A stretch of DNA of 12,002 nucleotides from Euperipatoides rowelli. Lineage: Eukaryota > Onychophora > Udeonychophora > Euonychophora > Peripatopsidae. Under the pieces are notes generated by a model. That model did no database searches. It was not told where the DNA came from and saw only the letters and a list, made by a program, of their open reading frames with translations. Of this stretch, positions 6,589-12,002 are shown in pieces (position 1 is the stretch's first letter; the number at the start of each line of letters is the position of its first letter). The position numbers were made by a program, and so were the translations under genes. The stretch is taken from NCBI GenBank assembly GCA_003024985.2, contig PXIH01S0021541.1. One strand, written 5' to 3'.

Positions 6589-9327
6589 AAAAAAGCTTAT
6601 CAAATAAGTCAACAAAATATCCAGTCAAATAAAAAAAAGCTTATCAAATGAATCAACAAAACATCAAGTAAAAAAAGCTTATCAAATCAGTCAACAAAAC
6701 ATCCAGTCGAGTAAAAAAAGCTTATCAAATCAGAGTCAACAAAATGTCCAGTCATGTAAAAAAAAGCTAATGAAATCAGTTAACAAAATGTCAAGTAAAA
6801 AAAAGCTTATCAAATCAGTCAACAAAATATCCAGTCAAGTAAAAAAAAAAGCCTATCAAAATTAATCAGTCAACAAAATGTCAAGTAAAAAAAGCTTATC
6901 AAATTAGAGTCAACAAAACATCCAGTCAAGTAAAAAAAAGCTTATCAAATTAGTCAACAAAACGTCCACACAAGTAAAAAAAAGCTTATTAAATCAGTCA
7001 ACAAAATTAGTCAATTAAAAATAAAAGCTTATCAAATCAGACCGTCAACAAAACATCCAGTCAAGTAAAAAAAAACTTATCAAATCAGTCAAAATGTCAT
7101 CAAGTAAAAAAAGCTTATCAAATCAGTCAACAAAATGTCCAGTGAAGTAAAAAAAGCTTATCAAATCCTAGTCAACAAAACGTCCAGTCAAGTAAAAAAA
7201 GCTTATAAAATCAGTCAAAATGTAAAAAAAAATCTTATCAAATCAGTCAACAAAACATCCAGTCAAATAAAAAAAGCTTATCAAAACAGTCAACAAAACG
7301 TTCAGTCAAGTAAAAAAAGTTTATCAAATCAGTCAATAAAACGTCAAGTAAAAAAGCTTATCAAATCAGTCAACAAAACATCAAGTAAAAAAAAGCTTAT
7401 ATCAGTCAACAAAACGTCCAGTCAAGTAAAAAAAAGCTTATATCAGTCAACAAAACGTCAAGTAAAAAAAAGCTTATCAAATCAGACAGTCAACAAAACG
7501 TCGTCAAGTAAAAAAAAGCTTATTAAATCAGAAAAGTGTCCAGTGAAGTAAAAAAAATCTTATCAAATCATAAACAAAATGTCAAGTAAAAAAAAAGCTT
7601 ATCAAATAAGTCAACAAAATGTCGTCAAAAAAAGCTTATCAAATCAGACAGTCAACAAAACATTCAGTCAAATAAAAAAAAGCTTATAAAACTCAACAAA
7701 ATGTCAAATAAATAAAGCTTATCAAATCAAAGTCAACAAACTATCAAGTAAAAAAAAGCTAATCAAATCAGACAGTCAACAAAACATCTAGTCAAGTAAA
7801 AAAAGCTTATATCAGTCAACAAAACATCCTGGCAAGTAAAAAAAGCTTATCAAATAAGACAGTCAAATTGACCAGTCAAGTAAAAAAAAGCTTATCAAAT
7901 ATGACAGTCAACAAAACAACCAGTCAAGTAAAAAAAGCTTATCAAATCAGTCAACAAAATGTCAGCCGTGTAAGAAAAAAGCTTATCAAATCAGACAGTT
8001 AACAAAACTTCCAGTCAAGTAAAAAAAAGCTTCAAAATGAGTCAACACAACAAGTAAAAAAAGTTTATCAAATCAGTCAACAAAACATCCAGACAAGTAA
8101 AAAAAGCTTATCAAATCAGTCAACAAAACGTCCAGTCAAGTAAAAAAAAGATAATAAAATCAGTCAACAAAACACCCATTCAAGTAAANCATTCAAGTAA
8201 AAAAAGCTTATCAAATCAGTCAACAAAACAGCCACTCAAGTAAAAAAAGCTTATTAAATCAGTCAACAAAATGTCAGTCAATTAAAAAAAAGCTTATCAA
8301 ATCAGACAGTCAACAAAATGTCATCAAGTAAAAAAAAGCTTATCAAATCAGAGTCAAAAAATGTCAAGTAAAAAAGGTTATCAAATCAGTCAACAAAATG
8401 TCCACTCAAGTAAAAAAAGCTTATTAAATCAGTCAACAAAATGTCAAAAAAAAAACTTATCAAATCAGACAGTCAACAAAACATCCAATCAAGCAAAAAA
8501 ATCTTATCAAATCAGTCAACAAATATCGTCAAGTAAAAAATGCTTATCAAATCAGTCAACAAAACGTCCAGTGAAGTAAAAAAGCTTATCAAATCAGTCA
8601 ACAAAACGTCCAGTCAAGTAAAAAAAAGCTAATCCAATCAAAGCCAACAAAATGTCATCAAAAAAAATCTTATCTAATCAGTCAACAAAACATCCAGTCA
8701 AATAAAAAAAAGCTTATCAAAACAGTCAACAAAACGTTCAGTCAGGTAAAAAAAGCTTATCAAATCAGTCAATAAAATGTCAAGTAAAAAAAGCTTATCA
8801 AATCAGTCAGCAAAACGTCCAATGAAGTAAAAAAGCTTATCAAATCATAGTCAACAAAATGTCCAGTCAAGTAAAAAAAAGCTTATCAAATGAAAGTCAA
8901 CAAAATGTCATCAAAAAAATCTTATCAAATCAGTCAACAAAACATCCAGTCAAATAAAAAAAAGCTTATCAAAACAGTCAACAAAATGTTCAGTCAAGTA
9001 AAAAAAGCTTATCAAATCAAAGTCAACAAAACGTCAAGTAAAAAAAANCTTATCAATCAGACAGTCAACAAAACATCCAGTCAAGTAAAAAAAGCTTATA
9101 TCAGTCAACAAAATGTCCAGGCAAGTAAAAAAAAGCTTATCAAATCAGAGTCAACAAAACGTTCAGTCAAGTAAAAAAAGCTTATCAAATCAAAGTCAAC
9201 AAAACATCAAGTAAAAAAAAAGCTTATCAAACAAGACAGTTAACAAAGCATCCAGTCAAGTAAAAAAAAAACTTATCAAATCAGACAAAGTCAACAAAAC
9301 GTCCAGTCAAGTAAAAAAAAAAAGCTT
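6589..9327. repeat. HindIII-type satellite array, ~65 units of ~42 bp
   Basis: The full-length unit is about 44 bp: AAGCTTATCA, then AATCAGTCAACAAAA, then CGTCCAGTCAAGT, then 5-8 A. By eye I count 47 exact AAGCTT sites and about 18 units where that site is mutated, i.e. about 65 units averaging 42 bp. There are two main length classes, with or without the CCAGT insertion (CGTCCAGTCAAGT versus CGTCAAGT). Some units gain 2 or 4 bp before GTCAAC (CAGAGTC, CAGACAGTC). These changes are not multiples of three, so the array cannot encode one continuous protein. The Lys/Ser/Gln-rich open frames at 7135-7551, 8361-8579 and 8890-9174 are artefacts of the repeat. Ambiguous bases at 8189 and 9048 hint at assembly difficulty, so the true copy number may be larger. 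Confidence 0.97.
8567..9070. repeat. Higher-order repeat: two adjacent ~251-bp six-unit blocks
   Basis: A series of marker variants recurs in order: a unit with GTGAAGT or ATGAAGT instead of GTCAAGT, one ending AATGTCATCAAAAA with AATCTTATC replacing AAGCTTATC, one with CATCCAGTCAAAT, and one with AAAACAGTC and GTTCAGTC. The series begins at about 8567 and again at about 8818. Matched markers are 251-253 bp apart. A third, more diverged copy starts at about 7138. A period of six basic units indicates amplification of multi-unit blocks, not only single-unit slippage. Confidence 0.7.
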
Positions 9328-9329
9328 TA

Positions 9330-9384
9330 GAATTAAACTTTAATTTTCCTGCAGGAGGGTCCAGAATTTGTAGATACGCCACTG
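9330..9384 (-). mobile_element. Transposon-like terminal sequence ending GCCACTG
   Basis: Read on the minus strand from 9384, the sequence starts CAGTGGCGTATCTAC, then AAATTCTGGACCCTCC. CAGTGGCGTA-type termini are common in non-autonomous DNA transposons, hAT-like ones in particular, of invertebrates and fish. It lies directly after the satellite array (57 bp), suggesting the array is inside or against this element. The 8 bp beyond it are TGACTGAT, and I found no matching copy at a left boundary. Family assignment is by terminal style only. Confidence 0.45.
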
Positions 9385-9524
9385 TGACTGATAGTGATAG
9401 TGTAACTAAGGATTCATAAACTTTAAAATTAAGAACTTTTATTAAATGATTTAGAAATAAAAATTAAGTTATTTAATGTTTGTACCACTATATAAAATGG
9501 CAAGGTTCCCCGTGAACATTAATA
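9385..9524. other. Short AT-rich spacer, no gene seen
   Basis: AT-rich sequence between the GCCACTG terminus and the hairpin. It contains the word GTGTAACTAAGG, which recurs once at about 11269, and a TATATAAAATGG stretch that might look like a TATA box. There is no transcript evidence to support either as functional. Confidence 0.4.
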
Positions 9525-9580
9525 TAAATTCTTGATTGACCAGTGATGCTCGCTGTCATCACTGGTCAATCGAGAGTTTA
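9525..9580 (+). repeat. 24-bp near-perfect inverted repeat (hairpin)
   Basis: The arms are 9525-9548 and 9557-9580, with an 8-nt loop (CTCGCTGT). The inner 15 bp pair perfectly: GATTGACCAGTGATG against CATCACTGGTCAATC. The outer nine pair at all but two places. In a + strand RNA both exceptions would be U-G wobbles, so that RNA could form a continuous 24-bp stem; on the minus strand they would be A-C mismatches. It could be a small-RNA precursor, the palindromic core of a MITE, or a mutational palindrome. I recognise no known microRNA. Confidence 0.75.
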
Positions 9581-10567
9581 ATAAAATAAAAAAGGAAAAC
9601 ACTCCATGTGATAGTTTGATACAGTTAGTAATTCTGGACCAATGAAAGTGATTGTTACACTACTCCATGAACAATTGCATTTATAAACAAGAAATTATTA
9701 ATAAAAGCTGAATACCAAATAATTTAGTTATTTAATTTAATTTATTAATTAAAGNTTTAGGCAAAGATGCCTATACAGTAAGTTTGAAGTCAAACTTTAT
9801 AAAATACAATAAAATCAAATAAAAACATGATTTAAACCTGTAACTAAAAACAAAGAAATTACAAATATTGATTATAAAAGATAATTAACAAGATTATTAC
9901 TTCTCTTAAGACTTTGATTGATGAATAATGAATCACATGAACATTTACCAGAGAAGCTTACACTAATGTCATGATTTATAATCCATTATGGAGGAGAAAA
10001 ACAAAGAGTCATTATTCCTGGAGTACATAATGAGCGCCAAAGAGTTGAGATGATGACTCGGGGGAAGTAATAAGGAACTATTGACACCAGCTTTAATAAA
10101 GTATCTGTCTATCGGAATCCGAGAGTCCTGTAGCCTGATATTATTTAAGCTAGTTCTCTGTGAGCTTGGTCCAGCAAATGTACACATATCATGGTCCCTG
10201 AGTCCATTTCAACATCCCTGAAGTCCAGCCCTCCTATGATCCAGTTGTTTTAACTTTAATCACTATTAATTTATTAAAGTTCCCAAAAATCCAGTTATCC
10301 ATGTTTATAAAAAGTAAAGTAGCCTAGTTTTTCAATAAAAGTTGAACTTTTTCTCAGTTAAATAAACTTTGCCAAAACTTTTGTGTGCCTAACAACGTAG
10401 CTACCTGTACGTTGCCAGTAGGCCTGCCCACTGAAACTTTGCATCAAGATGAACTATTGATGAGCTTATTTGTTTTTCAGAGTTATCTGATAAACTATCC
10501 CAGTTAGAGTTGCAAATGTTTTGTACAGTCAGTCTAGAGAGCTTTAGTTTTTAAATACTCTCTTACC
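9581..10567. other. AT-rich region, no gene supported
   Basis: Around 9985-10240 the DNA is less AT-rich than its surroundings. It contains a 72-codon minus-strand frame (9969-10187) with no recognisable domain and no splice or expression context. A small inverted repeat, AACTTTAAT/ATTAAAGTT, lies at 10252-10260 and 10273-10281. One ambiguous base is at 9755. I see no RNA gene. Confidence 0.5.
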
Positions 10568-10682
10568 CAGTGCTTCTTTTTTGTAAAAAAAATGCAGGAA
10601 CTCATATGTTAGTAATTTGTGGTAAAATGAAAAGGTGCAGGAACTGAGTTCCTGTGAGTTCTCCCACAAAAAAAAAGCATAG
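10568..10682. mobile_element. 115-bp hAT-type MITE
   Basis: The left end is CAGTGCTTCTTTTTTGT. The right end, read inward on the minus strand, is CTATGCTTTTTTTTTGT, so the 17-bp terminal repeats differ at three positions. Each side carries a subterminal CAGGAACTCA in inverted orientation. The element is flanked by a perfect 8-bp duplication, CTCTTACC, at 10560-10567 and 10683-10690. An 8-bp duplication with CA...TG-like ends is the mark of hAT superfamily insertion. At 115 bp it has no coding capacity and must have been moved by a transposase encoded elsewhere. It also contains the palindrome CAGGAACT-G-AGTTCCTG at 10638-10654. Confidence 0.9.
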
Positions 10683-10690
10683 CTCTTACC

Positions 10691-12002
10691 ACTTAAATTA
10701 ATTCTTGAGTGTTTGAATTATTAGATTATCAAAATGATACTGGTTTTATATGCTTTTAATGTTTATAATGTTTATCAGTTCTCCCAACAATATATTTTGT
10801 CTAGTATAATATCCAAAAATTAATACTTGTTTATTTTGAGGAATGGAATAGCAAAAGAGTTCCAGTTTAGAATAATTAATGAAATATGGATATTCCTCAC
10901 ATAGTAGTCTAATGAATATCAGTACTGAATAATAGTTTAATGATACATTATCCCAGATTTTGTTTATTTTGATTAATCATAGAGGTAGTTTGTTATACCA
11001 ACTGGTAAAAATATTGATTTAGTAGGCCTAATATTACAAATTTGCGAGTGATTTGTTTAAGCAGTTGTACAGGTAAATTTTGAGTAAAGGTGAGAGTAAG
11101 AAAAATAAATATAATATTGATTAAAACAGTATCATGGTTGTCACAGCTACATTATTGATCCTATATTGTTGAATTGAATGTTTTTATTCCAGATAGAATG
11201 CACCTATTAAGGTAATGACTCCTACACTGTCCAGTTTTATAAAGTAATAGGCTAGTTATGCTAGTATTGTGTAACTAAGGTTTGATATTCACTGGTTTAA
11301 TCTTATCCAGAAACATGCTAATAAAGGGTATAAAACTGTATAAGTAATTGTATACAGAAACAAGGCTTAAATTAAACACTTAGGACATCCCTTCTGACTT
11401 ACTGAGCCATAATATCATAGGATATTCTGACACTATTATCTTAAAATGTAGATTACTAATTATCTTATGTGATGAACCTAAAACCTACCAGGCCAAAGAT
11501 TCACATAAATTTTGATCTATTCTGGTAAAAAAAAAATTTTCCATGATCTAAAATAATTTCATACATTTAATTTGTAACTAAGTCTTAGTATCGATCAATA
11601 TTTCATTGGTTTCTTTAGTTATATGTACCGGTATTGTGTTATCTATGAAAAAACCTGAAAAATAACAATAACTATAAGGAATTTGCTTAAAACTTTGGTT
11701 TAAAAAAAAAAAAATACTCCTCAATCTTCATCATCATCCAAACCATAAAACTCATTATATCACACTATCCAAATCTACTCATATTCTATTTTATCCAAAT
11801 ACAATAGTATATTCTATCTAGAGTGCATCCATGATAAAGTTTTAATAAAGTTCCACGTTCTCTCAATCCATTTCTTTTTCTTTTTTATATTTTTTATTAC
11901 AGTCATTTCTTGTGTTTGATTTATTATACAAAGGACAAATAAAGTAGTGAAGCTAGTTAAGTGTAGGTCTGTAGATATTTTAAGTGTTTATTAAGGTTGT
12001 TT
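10691..12002. other. AT-rich intergenic or intronic DNA, no gene seen
   Basis: No open frame of useful length is visible. Acceptor-like strings such as TTTTTATTCCAG at about 11183-11194 and TTTTTTATTACAG ending near 11902 are present. Neither is followed by a coding frame that I can support. A-runs and short AT repeats make up most of the rest. Confidence 0.5.

Noticed and set aside
7135-7551. 138-residue Lys/Ser/Gln-rich open frame
   Set aside because: It is a reading of the satellite unit (SSQVKKAYQISQQN-like). Unit length changes of 2, 4 and 5 bp shift the frame from unit to unit, so it is not a conserved protein.
8361-8579. 72-residue open frame in the satellite
   Set aside because: Same repeat-derived peptide as in the 7135 frame; it opens and closes with unit variants and has no independent support.
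8890-9174. 94-residue open frame in the satellite, with an ambiguous residue
   Set aside because: Repeat-derived, and it crosses the N at 9048.
6589-9327. CRISPR-like array
   Set aside because: Units are tandem with no unique spacers, and the DNA is clearly eukaryotic.
9525-9580. Rho-independent transcription terminator
   Set aside because: A hairpin followed by A/T-rich DNA can mimic one, but there is no U-run directly after the stem and the context is a eukaryotic genome.
9988-10053. 21-codon plus-strand frame starting MEEKNKESLF
   Set aside because: Too short, with no context or homology to support a gene.
9969-10187. 72-residue minus-strand frame
   Set aside because: No recognisable domain or neighbouring exon; its length is within what chance can give in a stretch with fewer A/T-rich stops.

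Overview
The window is strongly AT-rich eukaryotic DNA from an invertebrate animal. This rests on canonical GT-AG introns with T-rich acceptors, AATAAA signals, long A/T homopolymers, terminal-inverted-repeat transposon debris and a large satellite array. The one recognisable protein-coding gene is the 3' end of CHMP2B, an ESCRT-III subunit. Its C-terminus looks insect- or arthropod-like, but the species cannot be fixed from this window.

Layout. Positions 1-592 are the end of an intron. Positions 593-699 and 2153-2266 are the last two coding exons of CHMP2B on the + strand, separated by a 1.45-kb intron. That intron carries a ~418-bp insertion bounded by exact 15-bp direct repeats. The 3' UTR follows, with an AATAAA at 2862. 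This signal sits at the edge of a diverged ~28-bp tandem repeat (2861-3780). After it come an ATG-less open frame of unknown nature (4130-4351) and a transposon-rich block (4416-6545). The block holds two diverged copies of one ~0.5-kb sequence, each preceded by a hAT-like terminus of the CAGGCGTG...GGGCC type.

Positions 6589-9327 are a satellite of about 65 units averaging 42 bp. Most units carry a HindIII site (AAGCTT) and an A-tract. Part of the array has a six-unit higher-order period of about 251-253 bp. The array ends 57 bp before a transposon-like end (GCCACTG at 9384), and the two array flanks look weakly inverted relative to each other, so the array may have grown inside a DNA transposon. 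A near-perfect 24-bp hairpin lies at 9525-9580. A 115-bp non-autonomous hAT-type MITE with a perfect 8-bp target-site duplication lies at 10568-10682. The rest, to 12002, is AT-rich DNA in which I see no gene.

I found no convincing new multi-gene system. The open frames inside the satellite are by-products of the repeat. The best leads are the satellite and its higher-order structure, the hairpin, the MITE, and the CHMP2B last intron, whose position matches the disease-relevant human one.
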